A DNA stretch of 64,000 bases from Rutpela maculata (lineage: Eukaryota > Arthropoda > Insecta > Coleoptera > Cerambycidae), in contig OW386286.2 of the NCBI GenBank assembly GCA_936432065.2, forward strand, positions 8,673,208 to 8,737,207, given 5' to 3'. Of the stretch, positions 24,101-33,496 are shown in pieces (positions within the stretch are counted from its first letter, which is position 1; each line of letters begins with the position of its first letter). The position numbers were made by a program, and so were the translations under genes. The notes under the pieces were generated by a model that saw only the letters and a program-made list of their open reading frames with translations, was not told the origin of the DNA and did no database searches.

Positions 24101-24200
24101 TTTGACATAAATTATTCCTAGTATAATAGTATATTTTCGTGGGGTGAGACTTAAAAAATACACAAAAAAAATTCACCCCCTATAGAGATGGGCCACCCTA
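21161..24200 (-). mobile_element. hAT-type transposon, 3,040 bp, near complete
   Basis: The ends are perfect 15-bp inverted repeats, TAGGGTGGCCCATCT. They are flanked on both sides by ttctccat (21153-21160 and 24201-24208), a perfect 8-bp duplication. The interior carries one transposase gene on the minus strand filling most of the element. It is inserted in the left terminal repeat of the element at 20909-25492, so it is younger than that element. Confidence 0.93.
21612..23817 (-). pseudogene. hAT-type transposase, nearly intact with one or two frameshifts
   Basis: The main frame (21612-23543) encodes 643 residues. An upstream frame (23498-23764) supplies the N-terminus (VSVFWDKARIPTRQDFHC, LDKLYAEWRNL), and the likely start is ATG at 23817 (MADVRS). 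One base slip lies in the A-run near 23565, and a second near 23770. After a charged coiled region (residues 45-85 of the main frame) and an acidic linker comes a DDE-like core: VIHRDGKLLP, then CCDTTASNMG, FPCRHHIFEVVL, and near the C-terminus NDAAERGIKL. The aspartates in the first two blocks and the glutamate in DAAERG are candidates for the catalytic triad. I recognise the family as a recurrent insect transposon protein, but its assignment to hAT rests on the 8-bp duplication and TAGGG ends. Confidence 0.85.
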
Positions 24201-24327
24201 TTCTCCATAATATGCACACGTTTCCACCTATGAGGTAATGTACTTGGCGCGTGTTTTTTAATGTGGTTTCCCCGGTAGGCCTACTCCACGGTCTTTTTAT
24301 TGAAGTTTAATATACTATTAGGTCTTC

Positions 24328-25135
24328 TTATTCAACTTCTTCTTCTCTTCCTCCACCTTCTTCTTCATCTTCTTGAGTTGACGTAAATTGTTTAAACAGC
24401 GATACATCAGTTGTTTCGTCGTTGATGTAAGGATCATCTTCTGTTGGAGATTCAGTATTTGAACACGACTGGCCTTGACAGCTGGTGCATGCTGGTGAAC
24501 AAAGTAAGCCTACTTTTTTGAAGCCGCATTTCGAATTACACCCCTTTTTGCGGTTGCAAAAAATAGTATTAAGGAGCTTTTCTGGTGCCGGTGGAAGTAG
24601 AGTGTGGATTGGTTCCAATACATTATTAATTAGCTTCCAACCCCATTCTTCTGGGTCCAGTTGATTACCAAGCCACACTTGAACCTGGTAATATACTCGA
24701 TAAAAATGTTGATGAGCAGAAGCCGAGGTTGGAGGAAGACAAGCTAATTGAACCTTTTTTTTATTACGTGTATGTTTTGCAAAAGATACGTAACGTAACT
24801 TATATCTATGCAAGTAATTTTTTTTGGAGCTCCATATACAGAAATAAGAAAGCGAATTCCGTTGGTGATTAGAGTTTCTGGAGCAGAGTTCATATCTTCA
24901 AAAGCTTTTGCACATGTAATTAAATCTTGTTTTTCAAACAATTTGAAAACTGTTGTTTTACCCCTAAAAATAGAATATGATTTTTACATTTAGGATAAGC
25001 CGATAAACTCATATTTGAAAATATTTCCGATGGTTGTTGAGCCTTGCCTGGTTTTAAAAAATAAATGGTATTTTTAATTGGAGTTCGAGCGGTAACCAAC
25101 AGATCAACATCTTCACCAACAACAATTGTTTCCAT
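24328..25135 (-). pseudogene. TE protein with PIN-like core and CXC cysteine cluster, broken
   Basis: Three minus-strand frames join into one protein. The first (24920-25135) has VVGEDVDLLV and KNTIYFLKPGKAQQPSEIFS. The second (24744-24941) has FEKQDLITCAKAF and NGIRFLISVYGAPKK. The third (24328-24813) has RYVSFAKHT, QLACLPPTSASAHQHFYRVY, WLGNQLDPEEWGW and a cysteine-rich tail (CNRKKGCNSKCGFKKVGLLC). From memory, this family carries an HA.TGCDTTS segment, related to the GCD motif of FEN/XPG-type PIN nucleases, right after the NHILFL block. Here NHILFL is followed directly by GVKQQF, in another frame, so that segment appears deleted. The cell role of the family is not established. Confidence 0.65.
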
Positions 25136-25492
25136 GGTAACGCAGACTAATAGTTTTACTTATATTATACGTCTATAATGTACATAGGCAGCGTACCTAG
25201 TCATGCATATTATGGAGAATATAACTTTAGAATGGCCTTTTCTCAAAAAAGGTGAATTTTAGGAAAAAAGTGTAAGAACCATTTTTGTAGAGAATTGAAA
25301 GATCTACAATTTTTGTCTAAGCTATTTTTATCATAAAACTAACCATTTCGCTAAAAAATCCAAAAAACCCATTTTTGCGAACTCTGACCTCGCATAAAAT
25401 TTTTGCACACACGGGATCAATGGGCACTTTTCACAACTTCATTATAATGGTATCCCTAACGTTCATGTAAATTTTCAGCTTCTTGGGAATTT

Positions 25493-26381
25493 ATGCAAGG
25501 GTGAATGTCTATTTTGACCGGAGTAATACTGGTATTCGTCCATTGATATTAGACCGAAAATCAGCAACAGAGTCTAGAACTGTTGATACTGCTGCTGCTC
25601 TTAATTCAATAGATGCTCTGATAATCACAAAAATGAAGAGTTTAATGAGAAAATTGATATTGTCATGTCGCTCTATTTTCCAATAACGTTAATTAATGTA
25701 AGTAGGTATATCAAAATTATTAATGGAATCGCCAAGAGGTATAAAAACTGCACAAATTACGCACACCTACATCAAAAAATGTATCAATAAAACAGGTTGT
25801 ACTCAAAACGGAACAAAAGATAACCTCCTTGTTACTGTCACATAACATAATAAAATACGTAAATAGTAAATAGTATCTTAATTGGGCATCGCACTTTGAA
25901 TCATTAAAATTAATAACTATATTATTTTCTGGTCTTAAATGGAAGTCATAGTAAGTAGGTAGGCTAAAATTTATTATTCCTTGACCAAGTAGGTAAACAC
26001 TTATTTGTAGGTACTTTATTTACATGCATTTGTTTGCCTTCAACACAAATTACCTTTCTAAAATGTACTTTATAGTTTCTTTTAGCACTCTGTATTCCAA
26101 GAGTATACCAACTACAGTTAAAAACATAATTAAAAACAATAAAAGAGCCGGTATTACGCCGGTATTAAAAAGGCAGTATTTTGCAGCCGCAAAAACAATT
26201 AATTCAAGTAGCTGTTTCTGTACGAGTAAATATCTTTGAGGCCTTATCATTTCAAGGCATCTTGACGAAATCCCTGACTTAATAATGCAAATCAAGGAGC
26301 CTTGCTGCTGGCAAGCGGAAATTTATATAAATCAACTTCAATATTAATATCTTACCGCTTATTCTCCTCATGTCAAGATTA
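25493..26381. other. No recognised gene
   Basis: Beyond the element end, short frames such as 25483-25686 continue without family resemblance. The rest is AT-rich with no repeats identified. Confidence 0.45.
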
Positions 26382-26735
26382 TCATCCACTGACAGGTTGC
26401 AGATAACCGGGGAACCAAAACACAGTCAGAATATCAACTAAAACAATCGAACAATTCACCACACAACAAAACCACCACACTAAGCACAGAAACACGGCAA
26501 TATTCAGGCTTTGCCGAGCAAAGACATAGGCGAATACGTATCGAATACGTAAATTTTCGCGTAAAACACACCGAATTACACATACACACAACAGCAAGCT
26601 GAAATCAAGTGCGCCGCGAATAGGGAAGGGATGAAGTTGAAACGACGGGTTCAGACAGCGCGGTTGCGTATACTGTTTTGTGTCCCCTCCAGAAGATCCC
26701 GCTACAGTATCGCCCCTGAAAGTTATGCTACCCAT
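26382..26735 (-). other. GC-richer segment, LTR- or promoter-like
   Basis: This segment is clearly richer in CpG than its surroundings. On the minus strand it begins with GGGGCGATACTGTAGCGGGA, which resembles a polypurine tract followed by a TG start of an LTR. However, no matching second LTR, primer-binding site or CA end could be placed. It could equally be a promoter and first exon of an unseen host gene. The 117-codon open frame has no recognised motif. Confidence 0.25.
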
Positions 26736-26953
26736 AACGCAGTCATTCGCTTCGCTACATCATGAACTCTTCAACAATACAGTCTGTCGAGAGTCTGGCG
26801 CTGATTCATGTCATTGTTTTTTGTAAGTCTCTAGATTTGATTGCCACCTAATTTATATAGAAAAAAATTCATGTTAAACTACTTATAATTGTTCTGAGGT
26901 TGGAACCTACTTCAACTATAGGTCATCTATGTGAGTGAAAAATATATTTGCGT

Positions 26954-27117
26954 CAGCGGCGGCTCGTCAGGGGAGGCAGGGGAGGCTGAGCCTCTCTTTG
27001 GAAGAAACAGCATATCTTCCAATCTTCAAAATTAATATATTTTACTTGTAGAAATTTCTCTAATTGTCTTTCAAAATATCAAGCCTCCTCTGCAGACAAT
27101 ATCACGAGCCGCCACTG
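26954..27117 (-). mobile_element. 164-bp MITE derived from the hAT element at 33497
   Basis: It starts CAGCGGCGGCTCGTCAGGGG and ends ATCACGAGCCGCCACTG. It is flanked by atttgcgt on both sides (26946-26953 and 27118-27125). About 107 bp at its left correspond to the right end of the full element at 33497-36900, and about 57 bp at its right to that element's left end, both in reverse orientation. It is therefore a direct internal-deletion derivative. The single mismatch in the left terminal repeat is CAGC instead of CAGT. Confidence 0.95.
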
Positions 27118-27125
27118 ATTTGCGT

Positions 27126-27419
27126 AGGCAGAAAATATGGCAACGGTCTTAGAAAGAATGGCACAAGAAGACGAAAAAAGAACTATATTTTTATGATAAA
27201 CGGTGATCCTTAATTTTAAAGAAGACCTTATGAACAACAATGGTGTTGTTTTAAAAAACTTTGGGAGATTTATTTAAAACCAAGCAGTCATTCTATTTTA
27301 TACAGGGTATTTCACGAAAATGGGCCAATTCTTCGGGAGCGTATAGTTTGAGTCAAAATAAGTTTAATGCGCCTATATACATAAAAATATGAAGGTGTAC
27401 AGGATGTCGACATTGCAAT
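27126..27419. other. No recognised gene
   Basis: AT-rich; contains an ACAGGGTATTTCACG start at about 27303 followed by repeat-like text. Confidence 0.4.
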
Positions 27420-27875
27420 ATACAGGGTGAACCAAATTAGATGGGATTTGGGGGTTTTCTCTAAAACTATGGCAGATAGACAAAAACCAATATAGGTGTC
27501 CTGAGCTCGATTTTCGAGAAACAAGCAATGGCGCAAACCGCGATGGTCTATCTTTTTCGACTACCGAGCTACAGAGCGTTTTTGAAAAATTGGCATTTTT
27601 GGACGACTTTTATGTCTCAATTACGAAGTATCGAATCGAAAATCGAGTAACATATTCTTAAGGCACTTTTTTGAGTAGTATTCGTTGCTAGTAACAAGAA
27701 AATTATGCATGCCTCAGTTTTCGAGATATAGACATAACTTTTGTTTTTTTTTTGTAAATTATTCCATTATTCGCTCACAACTTAAATTAGCTATCCAACG
27801 ATATATCATGTATCATATTTATCCTAGAAAAAGTGGTTAATTTTCGAAAAATTTAATATATTTGTGACGAGATGA
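27420..27875 (+). repeat. Dispersed repeat P, copy 2
   Basis: Inverted relative to copy 1 at 1193-1645. It begins ACAGGGTGAACCAAATTAGA and shares the ordered blocks listed there, to a region around CTAGAAAAAGTGGTTAATTT. Similarity by eye is high across the full length apart from small indels. Confidence 0.75.
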
Positions 27876-28084
27876 AGATGAAAGATGAAGATTAAAAAAT
27901 ATTTAGAACAAAAAAATACTCTTGATTTTGGTATAAGTTTAACCTTGCCATATACAGGTTCTTATAAATGCTGAATCAATAATATTACACCTCGATTAAA
28001 ATTCAACTTTAAAATATCTTCACTAGATGAACATAATTTTATTGACAATTCGAAAATTATTAATTAAAAAATTTTGTATATGGA

Positions 28085-28617
28085 AATACTTTATGGAACT
28101 TTAATAATATAATATTTGAAATTCTCTACCCCAAAAACTCAACTCAAACTCAAAAACATAAAAATGATAAAACGATACCCCACATCGGTAGTGGGGTGGA
28201 GGTGGTGATAAGGGGGTGGTAGTGGGGGTGGATGAAGTAAAAAAATATTTCGAGGTTTCTGGTTCTTGTACACACACTAAATCACAATTTTTTTTTCATT
28301 CCCTTTAATAATGGGGTGGGGGTGGTAATGGGAGTGGCTAATGCCAAACATTTTTTTGGAACCTTAGCTTCTCTTGTATATACTGAATACCAATTTTATG
28401 GACTCTTACCTGCTTGATTTACTTATTTACCCCAAACTTACCCCAAACTTACCCCAATTTACCCCCCAACCCTTCGACGGAACAAGATGAAAATATAATC
28501 TGGTTGCAGATTTCGTTAAAGTACATATGTGTACCAAATTTAAAGTCAATATCTTAAACGTTTCCAGAGTAAACGTGCGCACAAAAAAAGTTACAGACAG
28601 ACAGACCGACAGACGAC
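28085..28617 (+). repeat. R-family copy D, 3' truncated
   Basis: Runs from the ATGGAACTTTAATAATATAA block to the start of the CAGA tract, then breaks off at cagacgacag. The 3' hairpin is missing. Confidence 0.85.
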
Positions 28618-28676
28618 AGTCAGAACCTAAATCCGAGAAAATCGATATCTACGTAGCTAATAGCGACAATTCTTAA

Positions 28677-28925
28677 TAAAAAAAACCGCTGCCCAAGGAA
28701 TTACTACTTTCACATCCGGATTTTCTATCCAAGCTACTCACAACGAAAAAATTTTGTATGTGTTAATAATTGTTTATGAAACTTTAATAATATAATATTT
28801 GAAAAACCCATAAAACGATACCCCACATCGGTATTGGGGTGGGAGTGGGGGTGAATGAAGCAAAAAATATTTTGAGGTTTCTGGTTCCTGTACACACACT
28901 AAATCACAATTACTTCTCATCCAGT
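28677..28925 (+). repeat. R-family copy E, 5' end only
   Basis: Begins at the 5' terminus (AACCGCTGCCCAAGGAATTA) and ends after CACTAAATCACAAT. There it joins copy F head-on at the hairpin sequence CATCCAGTGGAAG. Confidence 0.85.
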
Positions 28926-29572
28926 GGAAGTATAGTAACGACAAAAAAATTTTTAAAAATTTTTATTGTTCAGATAGGCTTAGAATGTCATGAAACGTCG
29001 AGATTTTAAGTTTGAGCGAAAAAAATTTTCTGTCTGTCTGTCGGTCTAACTGTTTTGTGCGCACGTTTACTCTGGAACCGTTTGAGATATTGACTTGAAA
29101 TTTGGTACGAGATCTAGAACTAAATTATATTTTCATCTTGTTCCGTCGAAGGGTTGCGGGGTAAATGGGGGTAAATTTGGGGTAAATAGGTAAATCAAGC
29201 AGGTAAGAGTCCATAAAATTGGTATTTAGTATATACAAGAGAAGCTAGCGTCTCAAAAAAAATTTTGGCTTAGCCACCCCCATTACCACCCCCACCCCTT
29301 TATTAAAGGGGATGAAAAAAATTGTGGTTTAGTGTGTGTACAAGAACCAGAAACCTCAAAGTATTTTTTTACTTCATCCACCCCCACTACCACCCCCACC
29401 CCACTACCGATGTGTGGTATCGTTTTATGGGTTTTTGGGGTAGAGGATTTCAAATATTATATTATTAAAGTTCCATAAACAATGATTTTCACATACAAAA
29501 TTTTTTCGTTGTAAGTGACTTGGAGAGAAAATCTGGATGTGAATGTAGTGATTCCTTGGGCAGCGGTTTTTT
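28919..29572 (-). repeat. R-family copy F, full length, minus strand
   Basis: Begins with the 3' hairpin remnant CATCCAGTGGAAGTATAGTA and ends at CCTTGGGCAGCGG, the 5' terminus of the family. The CAGA tract is very short. It joins copy G directly at its 5' end. Confidence 0.88.
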
Positions 29573-30028
29573 TTTTCATCCCGTTTAATAATGGGGTGGA
29601 GGTGGTAATGGAAGTGGCTAATGCCAAAAAATTTTTTGAGACCTTAGCTTCCCTTATATATACTAAATACCAATTTTATGGATTCTTATCTGCTTGATTT
29701 ACCTATTTACCCCAAATTGACTCCAATTTACCCCCCAACCCTTCGACGGAACAAGATGAAAATATAATCTAGTTCCAGATCCCGTTAAAGTACATATGTG
29801 CACGAAATTTCAAGTCAATGTCTTAAAGGGTTCCAGAGTAAACGTGCACACAAAAAAAGTTACAAACAGACCGACAGACTGACCGACAGACTGACCGACA
29901 GACTGACCGACAGACAGAATTTATTTTTTGCTCAAACTTAAAATCTCGACGTTTCATGACATTCTAAGCCTATTTGAACAATAAAATTTTTTTTGTCGTT
30001 ACTATACTTCCACTGGATGTGGAAGTAA
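29573..30028 (+). repeat. R-family copy G
   Basis: Begins inside the consensus at the TCATCCCGTTTAATAATGG block and ends with the intact hairpin and CTTCCACTGGATGTGGAAG. The tract near 29870-29920 is a triplicated GACTGACCGACA variant of the microsatellite. Confidence 0.88.
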
Positions 30029-30185
30029 AATATGTTGTTGTTTGTTATGTAAGTTAATTTTGGTTTAACTGTAAGCAATTTTTTATTTTACAGAATGAGA
30101 GTAAGTTAAACCAAAAAGTGATTTCAAGTGCATGTATGCGTATACAGCCGTTGATGATGTTTCCGAAAAAAACAGCATGAACAGA

Positions 30186-30232
30186 GAATCTGAATGTGGA
30201 AGTAGTGATTCCTTGGGCAGTGGTTTTATTTC
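30186..30232 (-). repeat. R-family 5' terminal fragment
   Basis: Only the 5' terminus is present: AATGTGGAAGTAGTGATTCC then TTGGGCAGTGG, on the minus strand. It lies 160 bp beyond copy G and may be the far end of a disrupted copy. Confidence 0.7.
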
Positions 30233-30234
30233 TG

Positions 30235-31261
30235 ATTCTTATTCGGCGACCTCAGAAACAAAATAAATCAGCAATATTTTTCAAATACTAAATTTCTCTA
30301 TTTAGGGATGATTTACACCCCTTGGGGGTAAGAGAAAGTGTTCGGACCGTATAGAAACTACTACTAGTAACATATTACAAAAATCCCGTTTAAAACAATT
30401 ATCATTACATGTGACATTCTTTCTAAGTTTTGCATCTTTATTCACCTCTGGATACTATTCTATTGCCTTTTATATTTATCCAAATAACAGACGAACCAGA
30501 TAAACATTTAATGAAACACTTCTTAATAATTTTTATTATTAGAAAAATCTAATGAAATGTTCACATTCCATCATTGGCGTAATTTCAGCATTTTTATTGG
30601 ATAGGCCTAATTATATTGAAAACCTTTGACTTGATTGGCGTAATTATCATACTTATTATTTTTTTCGCAAGAATTTCGGAATTCGCCAGATTTGCCTTAA
30701 ACAATTTAATGCTCTTTCAAAATATTGGGTGGGCAGTTGCCCCCTTCCCCCGAATTACGCTTATGCATTCCATAAAATTGTTTTGCTCATTATATGTGAC
30801 ATTCCTCAAGTATCTCTTCATGCAAGGATCAAATCAAATCCTAGACCCTGCAAACATTGCACGAGAAAGTAGGCACTACATTTTGTATTCGGTACATTTT
30901 CTATTATATATTGATGATTAGTGTGATAAAAGTAATGATTGTAAGTGTATTTGAATAATGACGTCGTTATCCGAAACGAAGCATTATTACGGCTTTTTCT
31001 TTATAAACTTTATGTTCGACATGGCCCACGTTAGATTAGATGCATACACGCACATGGAGGAAATTAATGTTAGGCAAATTGTGAATGCAAATTTTGAATG
31101 TAGACCATTTTGCTGATTATTGTAGGTTAAGTACGTACAAAAAGCCGCCGCCAGTTGAATGACAAAATTAGTCTAAATAAAAGTACGTTCACATTAGTAA
31201 CATATAGCAATGTTATATGTAGCAGAAACTATTTAACAAATGCATTGCACTAGACATTTGT
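30235..31261. other. No recognised gene
   Basis: About 1 kb of AT-rich sequence. A 101-codon plus-strand frame at 30616-30921 shows no family motif. Confidence 0.45.
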
Positions 31262-31269
31262 TATAAAAC

Positions 31270-32114
31270 TAGGGATTGCAATACCGGTTAACCGGTTAAC
31301 CGGTTATCAGGACAAAAAACACATGACGATAATTACCGGTTATTTTAATTTTTTACCGGTTATTTCGGTAAATTCTGAACTTATGATATGTTACGTATTC
31401 AACGTTTCTATTTATGTCAGTGACTAGTATTCACTAAATACAGAGTGACTGTCCCAACATTGAGCACTTTTAACAGTTTTAACAATAAATAAATAATATT
31501 ATAAAAAGTAAAATCCAAACACCAAGCCCTGAGAAATACAAGAGAAACATTGAAAATATCTTGCAACAGGAACTTGAATATTTGACTGCCGCAAATAACT
31601 GTGGAATACATTTAGAAATATGTTATTACCAATTCTTATTAACTTATCGACCCACCAGTATCTTCAGCTGGTGGTATTCTATGCACAAATATCAGACGAC
31701 TAACAGATATAGCTTTGAAAAACTAACCCATTTAACGGACTATTTTTTAAAAATATTGTATTTTTAGATTAGGTATTCAGTAAATGCCCTATTTGATTAT
31801 ATGTTTATATTTTTTTGTTATTTATGTTGATATTTTTGTTATTTACAGAATAATTACTTATTTAAATTCATTTCATTTATATTTTTTCCTTTTAATAAAA
31901 AACCTTTTGTTTGTTCATTATATTAAATATACGTATATAAAAATGTTTTTTTGTTAAATTTAGATAATTTTGTACATGGAAAAAGACAATTGCCATTTTC
32001 GCCACCCTAATCATTCATTCTAAAAATTACCGGTAATTACCGGTTAACCGGTTATTTACATTTTTATTTACCGATTTACCGGTTATTAAAACTTCCGGTA
32101 AATTGCAATCCCTA
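31270..32114 (+). mobile_element. hAT element derivative, 845 bp
   Basis: The ends are TAGGGATTGCAATACCGG and CCGGTAAATTGCAATCCCTA, in inverted orientation. They are flanked by tataaaac on both sides (31262-31269 and 32115-32122), a perfect 8-bp duplication. Both subterminal regions hold multiple ACCGGTTA motifs, at 31282-31370 and about 32035-32095, probably binding sites for the transposase. The interior retains only the end of a transposase (31561-31715). Confidence 0.93.
31561..31715 (+). pseudogene. hAT transposase C-terminal remnant
   Basis: The plus strand encodes QELEYLTAANNCGIHLEICY then YQFLLTYRPTS. After a frame slip it reads SSAGGILCTNIRRLTDIALK. This corresponds to the hAT dimerisation region (pattern LEYF...P(P/A)TS.E..FS.AG.(I/V)...(R)LS). 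The glutamate-containing ERxFS part is lost. Confidence 0.75.
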
Positions 32115-32122
32115 TATAAAAC

Positions 32123-33048
32123 GGATAAGAGAAGAAGAAGCATTTGCCAAAAACATTTGGCAAAACAATGCATTTAAAGTACAAAATGTCAATCAGGGAG
32201 GAAGTGATCTGGCAGTGAGACCTTGTGTAGCTATAGAGAAGCAAATATACGAACGAAGATACTGGGTGTTTCGTAACACTATACAGGGTGATTTAGATTC
32301 TGTCCGAAAAACGTTAAGAAGTTATGCAAACTTGAAATTAGAGTACTATTACAAAACATATTGAACAAAAATAACACAGCCACACAAAACAAAAAAGTGG
32401 TCCGGCCTTGAACTCTGTTCTTAGCAGTAATATATCAATACCTATTAGATGTTCATAAAAATTTGAATGAATACTGTACACATGCTGATGTTCATGATTA
32501 TGACACTCGTAATAAAATAAATCTAGTCCCACCATTGAATAGATTAAAAAGGACAGTAAATATGGGAATCAAATTTCACATCTAACATTTGAACATATCA
32601 TGTGTGCCTTGCCTGATAATGTAGAAGAACGCACTACCGGGCGTCAAAATGACGTGACACCAATTTATTTCTCAGGGGGCGCCAGTCGCGTGCTACCCCG
32701 TTCTTCTACCTCCCAGGAGGGTTCGAGATAAGATGTACTTCGGTAGCCGAGTAATGGACCAAGGCTGCACTACCACAGGTCGGAAATGACGCTCTCTCTG
32801 GACCTGAATTCCCTCGTTAGGGGTTTAGGCACATCTTAATTTCCTGAAATTTTGCATAAAAAAATCCCAACCGAAGAATTTCTCTGCGGAGGAATTAGTT
32901 TTGGTACGCGGAAACCACGTTTTGGTCTATTAATGACGGAATCTATTTCTCAAAAAACGCATAAAAAAAATCCCTATCAAACCTCCGTAAAGCAACTAGA
33001 AGGTCGAACGTTAATGCGAATTAACTCGACACATCCTCATGTATTATA
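32123..33048. other. Gene-free stretch with a small hairpin at 32622-32712
   Basis: At about 32622 TGTAGAAGAACG pairs with CGTTCTTCTAC at about 32702-32712, enclosing about 70 bp of mixed sequence. It may be a tiny MITE. The rest, including a short GC-richer piece up to 32840, is unassigned. Confidence 0.4.
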
Positions 33049-33056
33049 CATAACAT

Positions 33057-33305
33057 CAGTGGCGCAGCCAGAAAATTCATCTGGGGGGGGGGGGGGGGCA
33101 ATAGAACCGGCCTCCCCAGAGGATGAGGAAAAGTTTTCAGAAAATGGTTGAAAACGGATGTGATATTAGATAATATTGGCATTAATTACAAAATAGTTAT
33201 TTCAAGGGATAATTTAGATACTGCTTTGTACTGCTTCTTTATTTTTTGGCTCAGGGAAGATGGCTTGGGGGGGGGCTCATGGCTCCTCCCCTGGCTGTGC
33301 CCATG
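33057..33305. mobile_element. hAT MITE, 249 bp
   Basis: Ends CAGTGGCGCAGCCAG and CTGGCTGTGCCCATG match at 12 of 15 positions when inverted. They are flanked by cataacat on both sides (33049-33056 and 33306-33313). Two long G-runs (33083-33098 and 33268-33276) lie inside. No coding sequence. Confidence 0.9.
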
Positions 33306-33361
33306 CATAACATTGTATTTTCTCAAGACCAATAAATATTATTGTTATAATATTATTATTA

Positions 33362-33480
33362 TCCTCTGACACCGAATCCGGAGTAAAAATTGTCAGATTC
33401 GCTCGTTTTTCACTCCTAACCCTAAGAAATACCAACAAAACAAAAAAAAGCGGTCTGGCATGCGGATCAGACCAGTATAT
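33362..33480 (+). repeat. Terminal fragment of the THAP/SWIM element family (X1)
   Basis: The stretch TTGTCAGATTCGCTCGTTTT, then CACTCCTAACCCTAAG and AAAGCGGTCTGG, is a diverged direct copy of 39712-39815, the right end of the element at 36909-39815. It lies in the same orientation and shows that this family was present more than once before the hAT insertion at 33497. Confidence 0.65.
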
Positions 33481-33496
33481 TCTTATGTATTTGGAC

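Larger units (their letters stand above)
20909..25492 (-). mobile_element. Long-TIR DNA element with PIN-like/CXC gene, split by a hAT
   Basis: The left end (20909-21160, continuing after the insertion at 24209-24217) and right end (about 25205-25492) are inverted copies of roughly 250-280 bp. Both begin AATTCCCAAGAAGCTGAAAA. A 3,040-bp hAT-type element sits inside the left repeat. The remaining interior (24220-25200) carries the broken gene at 24328-25135. ATG occurs close to each outer end, but not in a position that makes a clean target duplication, so superfamily is left open. Confidence 0.8.

Noticed and set aside
20906..25495. ATG as 3-bp target duplication of the long-TIR element
   Set aside because: The ATG on the right is one base away from the end of the inverted match, so the fit is not exact and may be chance.
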